In this document: one piece after another, positions 35,428 to 45,457 of the stretch | Position numbering within the stretch: the first letter of the stretch is position 1 | How the letters are laid out: every line of letters begins with the position of its first letter | Assembly: GCF_002723915.1 (NCBI RefSeq) | Contig: NZ_BEWL01000002.1 | Location: 310,001-374,000, forward strand | Source: Gluconobacter albidus | Lineage (GTDB): Bacteria > Pseudomonadota > Alphaproteobacteria > Acetobacterales > Acetobacteraceae | Length of the DNA stretch: 64,000 bases | Direction of reading: 5' to 3' | Notes under the pieces: model-generated | The model's database searches: none | Seen by the model: the letters and a program-made list of their open reading frames with translations, nothing else | What the model was told of the DNA's origin: nothing | Made by a program: the position numbers and the translations under genes

Positions 35428-38180
35428 GGTGCGTCCTCCTCGTCGGCGGTGTCGGGACTGGTTGTGGCGGGTGCTGCATCCGGGCTGCCGAGGCGGCGGA
35501 GCATTTCAGGATACTGGGCCTGATCGTTCTTGTAGTTTCCGGTCAGGGCGTAGAGCACCATGTTCACGCCGAAGCGATAGGCCTGCGTGCGCTGGTCTTC
35601 GCCCCCGGGAATGACGGCGAAGGGATGGTTGCCCGACCCGTCCACGGCCCAGGCATGGGCCCAGTCGCCGTTGCCGATGATGACGGGGCTGACGTCATCA
35701 TTCGCCTCGTCCCCGTTGCGCGCGACATAAACCGGCTGTCCGGCAACGCGACCGGGAAAGCCGCTGTGCAGCAGATAGAAGGTGTGGGCCAGAACGTGCT
35801 TGTCCGTCAGTTTCGCGAGTGGTGGCACGACTAGACCATCGGTCACGCGCTGCAGCGCGGCCCGGGCGGCGCCGCTGGTGCCGGAATCGGTGTCGGTACC
35901 AGCGCCCTGTTCGTCGATCAGCAGGATCCCGCCGTGTTCCATGAAGGTATTGAGCGCTTTCGTGCGTTCGGGATCGGGCTGCATATCCGGTGTGATCGGC
36001 CAGTACAGGAGCGGATAGAACGCCAGATCGTCCTTGCCGGGAACGACGCCGTCGGGATGACCGAGCGTGGCGGAGCTGCGGGCTGTCGTATAATCGGAAA
36101 GGCCCTGAAGCCCTTCGCGGGAGACGGCGTCGATATCGTCATGCCCCGTGAGGACATAGCCCAGCCGCGTTTCGAGCGCAGCCTGCGGCACGGCTCCCGG
36201 AAGGGGAGCGGTTGTCTGCACTGGCGTCTGATTCTGCGTCTGGGCGTGGGCGTGGGCGATCGGCAGAAGCAGCAGACCAGCAACCGCCAGAGCGCCGAGC
36301 AGACCGCGCCGCCGCAGGGACAGGAGCAGATCCAGCAGCAGCAGCAGCAGACCCGCCGCCATCAGCGCGGGGCCGATCGGCCGATCCGCATGCGCACCAT
36401 CAGGCAAAATCCGCGTCCCGAGCAAAGGCTCCTCCATCATCGGGGAAGCAGCGTCACCGAGATTGAGCGCGCGTGTTCCACGGGCCGGACCATAAAGCCC
36501 GGCAGGATGCGTGACGGAAACATCCGTATGCGCCAGATCCGCAGCGCGGATGGAGCGCGCAGCCTGTGGCGGCATGACGAGCCCGCCATCGCTCCCGACA
36601 ATACGCCAGGGCGCCAGTTCTGCCGGACCGCCGCCCGCCACGCCTGCGGAGCGTTCGATCAGACGCTCCAGCATGTCGGGAAACAGCCCGGAAAGCGGCA
36701 CATTGGACCAGTCGGGCGAGGGCGTGACATGGAACAGCACGATCTCGCCATTGCCTTCGGCGCGCGCGGTCACGAGCGGGGTGCCGTCGCTCAGGGCCGC
36801 CCAGACATGATCCGTCAATCCGGTCTCGGGCTTGGCCAGAACCTGTCGCGAGACGGTGACATCGGGCGGAATCGTCAGGTCCGAAAACGGCGAAGTTTCG
36901 GGGAAGGGCGCCAGCGTCTGGGGTTTCCCCCACGACATCGGGCCGCCCAGCTGACGCATCCCGCTCATGAGATGGACGGGAAGGAGCGCATCGGAGGTCG
37001 CGTCGGACGTGGCTGTCTGATCGGCGGCGAGACCCGGGCCTGCGAAGCGGACGAGCATTCCGCCATGCCGCACCCAGTCCAGAACGCGATGGCGCGTCTG
37101 CTCACCCGAAAGCGCCCCATCCGTTGCGATCAGAACCGACAGTGGTGCGCCCAGCAGGGCCGTGGCGTCGCCGCTATGCAGGTCCGCAATGGGTTGCAGG
37201 GCGCGATTGAGGAAGAACGCCGATCCGACAAGAGGTGTGGCGTCGCCGGGCGTCTGGAGAATACCGACCGGGCGGCGGTGATCGGCCTGTCCCATCAGAT
37301 GCACAGCGGCAGGGCCGGTCGCGCCTTCAAGTGTCAGACGATCGAGCTGGTTCCGCAGCAGGGCCGGGAGGGAGAGCGTCTGGTCTTTCCCCGTCGTGAG
37401 GGGATAGGCCGCAAGCGTGCCGCCATTGGCGTTGACAGCATGCAGCGTCACGGTCCGGGTCGGGCAGGGCAGCGTGTCGACTCTCGCATGAAGCGCGCCG
37501 TCCTGACCTGTCGCGGCGTCAAGGCGCAGGATGTCACAGCCGTTCCAGCGCATGTCCTGAACGGACCGCGCCTTTGCGAGCGCGCCCCGCAGCGCGTCGT
37601 CTCCCTTCGCGGCCAGACCGTCCGATAGAACCATCACGCGCTGGCCCGACAGATCCCGGCCCCCGAGCAGGGCAGCCAGAGCCTGACGGTCCGTCGGCCA
37701 GGGCTGCGGACGCAGGCGCGAGAGATGTTCGGACAGGGCGTGGGGGTCATGCGTTGTGAACGCTTCGGGCATCGCGCCATCGGGCGCACGCGCAGCATGC
37801 AGGAACGTGACGTCCTGCCCGTTGCGGATCGCGGTTTCGCCCAGCGCGAGTGCTGCGGAAATGCGGTCGGTCCAGTGCGTAATGGCGGCCCAGCCATCAT
37901 CGAGAATGAGGGTCAGCGGTCCATTGCCGGTTTCGGTCTGATGCGGCGTCAGGACAGGGCGCGCCAGCCCGAAAATGACGAGGGCCACCGCCACCATGCG
38001 CAGAATCAGAAGCCAGAGCGGGGAACGGGCGGCGTCTTCCCGCCGTGCCGTCAGCCGGTTCAGGATGAGCAGGGACGGAAAGGACTGTTCCTGCGGAGCG
38101 GGCGGCGTCGCGCGCACCAGCCACCACAGCGCAGGCAGTGTGAGCAGACCAAGCAGCAGGAACGGAGCAAGAAGGATCAT
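35424..38180 (-). CDS. BatA-like membrane protein fused to a DUF4159 domain
   Basis: A 918-aa protein. The N-terminus (FLLLGLLTLPALWWLVRATPP, then a second membrane segment ending GLARPVL) is the BatA/Aer-type anchor (DUF1550-like), followed by a degenerate vWA region with ILDDGWAAITHW. After more periplasmic sequence come two segments near residues 620-655, then AHAHAQTQNQ and the DUF4159 domain (LGYVLTGHDDIDAVSREGLQ, then GGILLIDEQGAG). The join looks like a former signal peptide, so two ancestral genes may have fused. It overlaps both neighbours by four bases. Confidence 0.82.
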   Translation of the reverse strand: MILLAPFLLLGLLTLPALWWLVRATPPAPQEQSFPSLLILNRLTARREDAARSPLWLLILRMVAVALVIFGLARPVLTPHQTETGNGPLTLILDDGWAAITHWTDRISAALALGETAIRNGQDVTFLHAARAPDGAMPEAFTTHDPHALSEHLSRLRPQPWPTDRQALAALLGGRDLSGQRVMVLSDGLAAKGDDALRGALAKARSVQDMRWNGCDILRLDAATGQDGALHARVDTLPCPTRTVTLHAVNANGGTLAAYPLTTGKDQTLSLPALLRNQLDRLTLEGATGPAAVHLMGQADHRRPVGILQTPGDATPLVGSAFFLNRALQPIADLHSGDATALLGAPLSVLIATDGALSGEQTRHRVLDWVRHGGMLVRFAGPGLAADQTATSDATSDALLPVHLMSGMRQLGGPMSWGKPQTLAPFPETSPFSDLTIPPDVTVSRQVLAKPETGLTDHVWAALSDGTPLVTARAEGNGEIVLFHVTPSPDWSNVPLSGLFPDMLERLIERSAGVAGGGPAELAPWRIVGSDGGLVMPPQAARSIRAADLAHTDVSVTHPAGLYGPARGTRALNLGDAASPMMEEPLLGTRILPDGAHADRPIGPALMAAGLLLLLLDLLLSLRRRGLLGALAVAGLLLLPIAHAHAQTQNQTPVQTTAPLPGAVPQAALETRLGYVLTGHDDIDAVSREGLQGLSDYTTARSSATLGHPDGVVPGKDDLAFYPLLYWPITPDMQPDPERTKALNTFMEHGGILLIDEQGAGTDTDSGTSGAARAALQRVTDGLVVPPLAKLTDKHVLAHTFYLLHSGFPGRVAGQPVYVARNGDEANDDVSPVIIGNGDWAHAWAVDGSGNHPFAVIPGGEDQRTQAYRFGVNMVLYALTGNYKNDQAQYPEMLRRLGSPDAAPATTSPDTADEEDAP

Positions 38181-39103
38181 CGGCCGCCTCCGAGCGCCAT
38201 GTGCAACGCCAGTAGAGCCGGAAGCGGGTTCTGCGACGTGTCATGCACGATGCAGTCGGCATGGAGCGACGCCGCACTCTGTTTGAGGGCCGCGAGATGC
38301 GCGTTCATCGCCTGCTCATAGGCCGGACCGAGGCTTTCCATGGCGGGAAGGGTCAGAATGCCCCCTTCAAGACCTTCGAACCGGATTCGTCCTGCACGTT
38401 TCAGCGCCCGTTCCGCCGGGTCGAGAATACAGAGGAGATGGGTCCGCACGGGACGGCTGGCGCAGGTTTTGAGAAACGTGTCGATCCGGTCTTCGTCCCA
38501 CAGAAAATCGCTGATCACCACCAGATCGGACCGTGGAGGAACCAGAGACATGCGAGGAAATTCGGGCTCATCCGCGTCCTGACGCAGAAGGGATGCCGCC
38601 AGTCGCGGGAGAACCTGACGTCCGGCGAGGGCGCGTCCGGCCTCGATTCCGGTCAGCAGACCTGCGCGTTCGCCGCCGCGCAGGGACGCGGACGCCAGCG
38701 CCAGCGTGCAAAGCTGCGCGCGCTCCGCCTTGGTCGGTAGGGTATCGGAAGACCGCCACTGCATGGAGGGCGAGGGGTCACACCACAGCATCAGTGACTG
38801 GGCGTTCTCGCGCTCGCGTTCCCGGACCCAGAACGTGTCTTCGACCGGCGAGCGGGCAGACTGACGCCAGTCGATGGACGTTGCTGGCTCGCCGGCATGA
38901 TAGGGCCGGAACTGCCAGAAATCCTCGCCCGGCCCCGAACGTCTGCGGCCGTGAACGCCGCTTTGCAGGCTTGCGGCAATCTTTTCGGCTTCAAGAACGA
39001 GCGCGGGCAGGGGCAGGCTTTCCGCCTGCGCGGTCGGTGCGCCGGAACTGGCACCCCGGTTGCGGCGAAACAGACTGCGCAGGGTATCGGACGGACTTCT
39101 CAC
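38177..39103 (-). CDS. DUF58 family protein
   Basis: A 308-aa cytoplasmic protein of the DUF58 family, the usual partner of MoxR ATPases. The signature FRPYHAGEPATSIDWRQSAR appears near residue 65, followed by a vWA-like fold with LMLWCDPSPSMQW and LVVISDFLWDEDRIDTFL. Such proteins are thought to link the AAA+ ATPase to membrane vWA proteins. It lies five bases after the moxR gene and overlaps the DUF4159 gene by four. Confidence 0.9.
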   Translation of the reverse strand: MRSPSDTLRSLFRRNRGASSGAPTAQAESLPLPALVLEAEKIAASLQSGVHGRRRSGPGEDFWQFRPYHAGEPATSIDWRQSARSPVEDTFWVRERERENAQSLMLWCDPSPSMQWRSSDTLPTKAERAQLCTLALASASLRGGERAGLLTGIEAGRALAGRQVLPRLAASLLRQDADEPEFPRMSLVPPRSDLVVISDFLWDEDRIDTFLKTCASRPVRTHLLCILDPAERALKRAGRIRFEGLEGGILTLPAMESLGPAYEQAMNAHLAALKQSAASLHADCIVHDTSQNPLPALLALHMALGGGR

Positions 39104-39108
39104 GGCGA

Positions 39109-40137
<1,029 letters not shown>

Positions 40138-40211
40138 AACGCCAGTCTGACAGGTGTGGGGGTTTCATCAAGGCTCGATTGCACCCAAGTTGGTGTGAGA
40201 AGAGAGTTTTT

Positions 40212-40829
40212 ATGCAGTTGGAGGGAAAATTGAGCGATCATCAGTTCCGGCAGGCGGCCCGGCCTGACGTCTTCGCGGCTCCAGATCCGCTGGTGGCACC
40301 GTCTCCCTTTTCCGGCTGCTCTTCCACGGGCCCTCGAAAGCTGCCCTTTCTGATCCAGCGCGACGGCACATGGCTGTATCGGGGCTCCGCGGTAAAGCGC
40401 AAAGCCATGCTGTGCATGTTCTCGTCCATGCTGACGCGGGACCCCGAAGGCATCTACTGGCTGAAAACCCCAATGGAGCAGGGGATCATCCAGGTCGAGG
40501 ATGCCCCCTTTCTGGCGGTCGAACTGGATTTCCGCGGCACCTGCGGCCGGCAGCAGAATCTGTGTTTCCGCACCAATATGGACGAACTGATCTGTATCGG
40601 CCCCGAACATCCGCTATCGTGTGACTGGGATCGGCCTTCGGAAGAGTGTGCGGGCGTGCCTTACGTCCATGTCCGGGATGGCGAAGGCGCCTTTCCCATT
40701 CAGGCGCGGGTGACGCGCCCTGTCCATTATGAACTCGCAGCTCTTGCTGTTCCTGGACATGTGAAGGGAAAACCCTGTCTCGGTGTCTGGAGCCAGGACT
40801 GCTTTTTCCCGCTTTCACGCCCTGCATGA
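40212..40829 (+). CDS. DUF1285 family protein
   Basis: A 205-aa soluble protein matching DUF1285. Typical segments are IQRDGTWLYRGSAVKRKAML (near residue 55), YWLKTPMEQGIIQVEDAPF and the C-terminal VWSQDCFFPL. The ATG at 40212 is chosen because GAGAAGAGAG lies upstream; an earlier in-frame ATG has no ribosome site. The function is unknown. It is divergent from the moxR gene and overlaps the CCA gene by four bases, a pairing common in alphaproteobacteria. Confidence 0.88.
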   Translation: MQLEGKLSDHQFRQAARPDVFAAPDPLVAPSPFSGCSSTGPRKLPFLIQRDGTWLYRGSAVKRKAMLCMFSSMLTRDPEGIYWLKTPMEQGIIQVEDAPFLAVELDFRGTCGRQQNLCFRTNMDELICIGPEHPLSCDWDRPSEECAGVPYVHVRDGEGAFPIQARVTRPVHYELAALAVPGHVKGKPCLGVWSQDCFFPLSRPA

Positions 40830-42016
40830 CGCAGCGCACCGGCCTGCTGGACCGTCTGCCGGACAGGAAGGGTCTGGATCGGATCTGGGGCGTCCTGCCT
40901 GCGGCCCGTCTTGTCGGCGGTTCCGTCCGCGATCTGCTCGCAGACGTTCCTGTCCATGATCTGGACCTTGCGACTCCGGAGCCTCCCGAAGAGGTCCAGC
41001 GCCGACTGGAAGATGCGGGAATCCGGGTGATCCCGACCGGTCTGTCTCATGGAACGGTGACGGCGGTGCTGGATGGAGTTCCGTACGAGATTACGACGCT
41101 GCGTCGTGACGCGGAAACGGATGGGCGTCACGCGGTTGTGGTCTGGACGCAGGACTGGGCGGAAGACGCAGCCCGGCGTGATTTTACGATCAATGCCATG
41201 TCGCTGGACCGTCATGACCGGCTCCATGATTATTTCGGGGGGCAGGAGGATCTGAGAAAGCGTCAGGTCCGCTTCGTCGGGGACGCACCGTGCCGGATTG
41301 CGGAAGACGCCCTGCGGGCATTGCGTTTCTTCCGGTTCGACGCGCGTTATGGAAACGGCATCCCTGATCCGGCGGCCTGTAAAGCCGTTTCGGAACATCT
41401 GAAGCTGATTGAGACGCTCTCTGCCGAACGGGTCGCGTCCGAACTTTTGAGAATTCTGTCGGGTCCACGCGTTGCCGAAACGATCACAGCAATGGCGGCG
41501 GTCGGGCTGTTGCAGGTTATTCTGCCTGACCCGGATCTGGCCGCTTTGAATCGTATGCTGAACTGCGATGCTCCGGCAAATCCCCTGCTCAGGTTATTTG
41601 CTCTTTGCCATGAGAACAGTCGGGAGCTGCCTGGGCGGCTGAAACTTTCCAATGCAGATGCGGCAAGAATTGAAGTCTGGGCCTCAGACAGACCAGTCTT
41701 GTCGCCGGGCATGTCTGACGATGATCTGCGGCGTCTTCGCGCAGAGCAGGATCTGGATCAGCTTGTGGAACGGAGTTGGCTGTATCAGGCCCGTCTTGTG
41801 GGTACGCCCGACAGCACATGGGACCGGTTTCGTTCCGGATTGCAGGCTCTTCCCCAGCCTCATTTCCCGCTATCGGGCAGGGATGCTCTTGCTCAGGGGA
41901 TCCTGCCGGGGCCGGGAATGGGACAGTGGCTGAAAAAAGGCCGGGACTGGTGGATGACGCAGGGATGTCTGCCGGATCGGACGCAGTGTCTGGCCTATCT
42001 TGCCGGATATCCGTGA
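40826..42016 (+). CDS. cca: CCA tRNA nucleotidyltransferase
   Basis: A 396-aa class II enzyme that builds or repairs the CCA end of tRNAs. Motifs in order: LVGGSVRDLL near residue 30, the metal-binding pair in HDLDLATPEPP, RRDAETDGRH and AARRDFTINAMSLD near residue 120. No HD phosphohydrolase motif is seen in the C-terminal half, as expected for the alphaproteobacterial form. It could be a poly(A) polymerase paralogue, but the motif set favours CCA addition. Coupled to the DUF1285 gene. Confidence 0.9.
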   Translation: MTQRTGLLDRLPDRKGLDRIWGVLPAARLVGGSVRDLLADVPVHDLDLATPEPPEEVQRRLEDAGIRVIPTGLSHGTVTAVLDGVPYEITTLRRDAETDGRHAVVVWTQDWAEDAARRDFTINAMSLDRHDRLHDYFGGQEDLRKRQVRFVGDAPCRIAEDALRALRFFRFDARYGNGIPDPAACKAVSEHLKLIETLSAERVASELLRILSGPRVAETITAMAAVGLLQVILPDPDLAALNRMLNCDAPANPLLRLFALCHENSRELPGRLKLSNADAARIEVWASDRPVLSPGMSDDDLRRLRAEQDLDQLVERSWLYQARLVGTPDSTWDRFRSGLQALPQPHFPLSGRDALAQGILPGPGMGQWLKKGRDWWMTQGCLPDRTQCLAYLAGYP

Positions 42017-42061
42017 GATCGCGGTTTCGTCCTTTTCGCAAGGTTTGCTACACCCCCGGAC

Positions 42062-43816
42062 ATGACGAAAACCACAGCCCTTGATACGGACAGCCGCGTC
42101 CTGATGAAACGCATCTGGCGCGAGGAAATGCGCCAGCATGTAGGACGGATCATTTCCGTCGTTGTTCTGACCGTTCTGATGGCCGCGCTGACCGCGCTTT
42201 ATCCCGCCGTCATCAAGCGGGCCGTGGACATGTTTGCGGCGCATGATTCCCGGATCCTGTATCAGGTCCCGGCTCTTGTCGTGCTTGTGACCGGACTCAA
42301 GGCCGCGTCTCAGTATGGGCAGACGATTGCCGTGCAGGGGCTGGTTCTGGCGGTGATCCGGGGATTGCAGTCCCGCATGTTTGCTCATTCGCTCCAGGCG
42401 GATGTCTCGACGATTGAAAAAGACGCGCCTGCCAAATGGGCCGCCCGCTTCACCACGGACGCCATTTCGATCCGCGAGGCGATGATCCGCGTGGTCAATG
42501 CACTCGGAGACGCTGTGACGGTGGTGGGGCTGGTGATTTCCATGATCGTGACGGACTGGGAACTGAGTCTGATCGCACTCGTGCTGTATCCGGTTGCGGC
42601 TGTCCCCATCCAGAAGCTGGGCAAAAAAGTGCGCCGTGCTTCGGGCGGCATGCAGGAGCAGATTGGCGAAACCTCGGCGCTGTTGAACGAAAGTTTCGCT
42701 CTGGCCCGGCAGATCCGTATCTATCGCATGGAAGACCGGGAAAGCACGCGGGTCGATCACTCCCTCGATCTGCTGCATTCCGCATTTTTGCGTATTGCCA
42801 AAGGCCGTGCCCGCGTCGATCCGGTGCTTGAGGTTCTGGGTGGTGCAGCCGTGGCTGCCGTGCTGGGGTTCGCGGGCTGGCGGGCTGCTCAGGGCGGCGC
42901 GACGCTCGGAGATTTTACTGCGTTCATCGCAGCCCTTCTCACCGCATCCCGCCCTATCCGCGCGCTGGGCTCGCTCAACACGGCTCTTCAGGAAGGGCTG
43001 GCCGGATTGTCGCGTGTTTTCGCCGTGATTGACGAACCCCCTGCTGTGATGGAGCGGGTGGGTGCAAAGCCCCTTCCAGCAGGCAAGGGACACTTGGTGT
43101 TTGAGCAGGCCGGTTATCGTTATGAAGACGGCCGGGTTGCGTTGCGAGGTCTGACTTTCGATGTGCAGCCCGGAAAAACCGTGGCGCTTGTCGGTCCCAG
43201 CGGGGCCGGAAAATCCACGGCTCTGTCCCTGATCCCGCGTCTGCATGATGTGAGTGAAGGGAGCATTCAACTGGAAGGCGTGGATCTGCGCGATCTGACG
43301 CTGTCATCCCTTCGCGATGCCATCGCCTATGTCAGCCAGGACACAACCCTGTTCGACATGTCTCTGATCGAGAATATCTGGATCGGGCGACCGTCAGCGT
43401 CGCGGGATGAGGTCGAAAAGGCATGCGCCATGGCGGCAGTCGATTTTCTCGATAATCTGCCAGCAGGACTGGAAACGCGGGTGGGGCCGGGCGGACGTCG
43501 ACTGTCGGGCGGCCAGCGTCAGCGTGTGGCACTGGCCCGTGCACTCCTGCGCAACCCGCGGATACTTCTGCTGGATGAAGCGACGAGCGCACTGGATTCC
43601 GAGAGCGAAGCGCGGGTTCAGAAAGCTTTGGCCAATCTGCGCTCGGGCCGTACGACTGTGATCGTGGCACACCGCCTCTCAACGGTGCAGGCGGCGGATC
43701 TCATCGTCGTCATGGATCACGGAGCCGTCGTCGAAGCGGGGACGCATGCGGAACTGCTCCGGAAAGACGGTCTTTACGCGAGACTGGTGCGGACCCAGTC
43801 TTTGGCGGCGGCCTGA
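42062..43816 (+). CDS. ABC exporter, MsbA-like half transporter
   Basis: A 584-aa half ABC exporter: an N-terminal membrane domain (about six helices, residues 28-320) fused to an ATPase. The ATPase shows Walker A GPSGAGKSTALSL near residue 378, signature LSGGQRQRVALARALL near 481, Walker B ILLLDEATSALDSESE and the H-loop AHRLST. It is most like the MsbA group (lipid A or lipid exporter), but drug exporters of the same family look alike. Its ribosome site is weak. The 3' end overlaps the oppositely oriented rppH by 43 bases. Confidence 0.9.
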   Translation: MTKTTALDTDSRVLMKRIWREEMRQHVGRIISVVVLTVLMAALTALYPAVIKRAVDMFAAHDSRILYQVPALVVLVTGLKAASQYGQTIAVQGLVLAVIRGLQSRMFAHSLQADVSTIEKDAPAKWAARFTTDAISIREAMIRVVNALGDAVTVVGLVISMIVTDWELSLIALVLYPVAAVPIQKLGKKVRRASGGMQEQIGETSALLNESFALARQIRIYRMEDRESTRVDHSLDLLHSAFLRIAKGRARVDPVLEVLGGAAVAAVLGFAGWRAAQGGATLGDFTAFIAALLTASRPIRALGSLNTALQEGLAGLSRVFAVIDEPPAVMERVGAKPLPAGKGHLVFEQAGYRYEDGRVALRGLTFDVQPGKTVALVGPSGAGKSTALSLIPRLHDVSEGSIQLEGVDLRDLTLSSLRDAIAYVSQDTTLFDMSLIENIWIGRPSASRDEVEKACAMAAVDFLDNLPAGLETRVGPGGRRLSGGQRQRVALARALLRNPRILLLDEATSALDSESEARVQKALANLRSGRTTVIVAHRLSTVQAADLIVVMDHGAVVEAGTHAELLRKDGLYARLVRTQSLAAA

Positions 43817-44286
43817 AACAGGGCCGTCAGTTCCGGGATCAGAGCGGCGTAAAGGTCTTTTTTGAAGCCAAGATCGCGTGCTAGCACCTCGCCCGGCTCA
43901 ACCCATTCCCAGCAGTCGAATTCCGCTGGCTCATGAAGGTCCAGACGGATCTCGGAATCGCGTCCTTCATATCCCATCACGAACCACTTCTGGGTCTGCC
44001 CACGGAAACGACCCCCTAAAGCCTTTCCGATCAGGGCAGCGGGCAGGTCGTAGGATAGCCATTCCTGGCGTTGGGCGAGGATACGCGCGTTCTGTGTTCC
44101 GATTTCTTCGCCCATCTCTCGCATGGCGGCTGTTTCGGGAGTCTCCCCCTCGTCGATGCCACCTTGTGGACACTGCCAGATCCGGCCCGGAAGATCTGTC
44201 CGACAGGCGATGAACAGCTTGCCTTCCCGGTTGAAGAGGGCAATTCCGACATTCGGGCGGTAGGGAAGGGTCATGGGATCGCTCAT
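43774..44286 (-). CDS. rppH: RNA pyrophosphohydrolase (Nudix)
   Basis: RppH (170 aa) removes pyrophosphate from the 5' end of mRNA, starting its decay. The Nudix box is GGIDEGETPETAAMREMGEE near residues 41-60, preceded by YRPNVGIALFNREGKLF, both diagnostic of RppH (also NudH/InvA). The start overlaps the stop of the deacetylase gene by four bases, making it the last gene of a five-gene minus-strand cluster. Its C-terminal 14 codons are encoded opposite the end of the ABC exporter gene. Confidence 0.94.
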   Translation of the reverse strand: MSDPMTLPYRPNVGIALFNREGKLFIACRTDLPGRIWQCPQGGIDEGETPETAAMREMGEEIGTQNARILAQRQEWLSYDLPAALIGKALGGRFRGQTQKWFVMGYEGRDSEIRLDLHEPAEFDCWEWVEPGEVLARDLGFKKDLYAALIPELTALFQAAAKDWVRTSLA

Positions 44287-45440
44287 AGAGGGGCAACCGG
44301 GCTGTCGGAAGATAAATTGGCGGCCTGCTCGTTCCCGATACCGCTATCGACGAAACTTGAGGGAGGTACCAGGACGAAGCTGGCGGCCGCCGGGCCTTTG
44401 AGCCAGTTTGCAAGACGGTCGATCATGACGGGGGTGACAGGACCAACCATCAGCAGAATTTTCGTGGGCTTTCCCTTCTGGGGCAGCAGCGCGGCAAGAC
44501 GGCTGTCCAGAGTGGCTGCGTCCGTGTCGCCATCAATCCAGGCCGTCGCAGTCATGCCGCGTGTGTGGCGACCATCCTGTGCGGAGCCTGCCAGATAAAG
44601 AAGACCTTTACTGCTGATGACGCTGGCGATCGGAGCAAAATCCGGCGAGGTCGCATAACCGCCGCCCGGTTGATCGTCTCCGTTTTCAGAAGCGTCCGTC
44701 AGCCCTTCTGCGCCTGTGGCGCGGGACAGACACCATTCCAGTTCACGCTGGTCATCAGCCGCGGAATTGCCATATCCCAGCGCGTGCGGGCCTTCATCAA
44801 CGCGCTCGGGATGTGCGCTCTGCATCGGAAGTGTGACATAGACTTCACGATGGCTGGCGTGGGCTCGGGCGATAATGTCGCCGATATTGCTGACATACGG
44901 CGAAATCCCAACGGCGACCGGAGCTGGAATGCGCGCAAGGACGTCGTAGGTGAGGGCGTCAGAATAACCAAAGCCCTGGAGCACGATTGCAATGGCGGTT
45001 TTGTCCGCCGGGATAGCCGCCAGCGGCGGCCTTACGGCGGCTGCTGAATCGGTGGGCATAGAGGGCGTCACCGATGGAAGTGCCTGTTGTGTCACTGCGG
45101 TTGAAGGTGCTGTGACTGTGGGCGGAACGGCTTTGGCGGAAATGACTTCTGCTGTTTCGGGAGGCGCTGGCGTCTGCGTCTCAGGCGCACTGACAGGCCG
45201 GATCGCCTCTCTTGGCATCGGTGTGGAGACGATCGAGGAACTGCTGTGCGCAGGCGGAACTTCCGGTCGGGCTGGGGACGTGACCTTTGCCAGAACGACG
45301 GGCTTATGCTGATGGAACAGGAATGCCGCCGCTCCGGCCCCTCCGGCCAGAAGGACTGCCCAGAACGCGATCAGAAGGCGTCCGATAACGGGAAGTCGTT
45401 GCCAGAGCCCTGCACGGCTGGAGGCGGGACGGTTCTGCAC
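44283..45440 (-). CDS. divergent polysaccharide deacetylase family protein
   Basis: A 385-aa protein with one N-terminal membrane anchor (LLIAFWAVLLAGGAGAAAFLF), a proline-, threonine- and serine-rich periplasmic linker (about residues 50-140) and a C-terminal domain of the divergent polysaccharide deacetylase family (IAIVLQGFGYSDALTYDVL, REVYVTLPMQSAHPE). The family resembles NodB-type deacetylases but lacks most metal ligands, so enzymatic activity is uncertain. It follows ctpA after 17 bases; the same set (envC, ctpA, this gene, rppH) is conserved in alphaproteobacteria. Confidence 0.87.
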   Translation of the reverse strand: MQNRPASSRAGLWQRLPVIGRLLIAFWAVLLAGGAGAAAFLFHQHKPVVLAKVTSPARPEVPPAHSSSSIVSTPMPREAIRPVSAPETQTPAPPETAEVISAKAVPPTVTAPSTAVTQQALPSVTPSMPTDSAAAVRPPLAAIPADKTAIAIVLQGFGYSDALTYDVLARIPAPVAVGISPYVSNIGDIIARAHASHREVYVTLPMQSAHPERVDEGPHALGYGNSAADDQRELEWCLSRATGAEGLTDASENGDDQPGGGYATSPDFAPIASVISSKGLLYLAGSAQDGRHTRGMTATAWIDGDTDAATLDSRLAALLPQKGKPTKILLMVGPVTPVMIDRLANWLKGPAAASFVLVPPSSFVDSGIGNEQAANLSSDSPVAPL

Positions 45441-45457
45441 GATCCGGGATGTCCTTG

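Noticed and set aside
36333..36350. CAG repeat run
   Set aside because: It simply encodes a poly-leucine membrane segment on the minus strand of the DUF4159 gene.
40160..40195. Imperfect palindrome (CACC...GGTG) between moxR and the DUF1285 gene
   Set aside because: Too short and imperfect to separate from chance.
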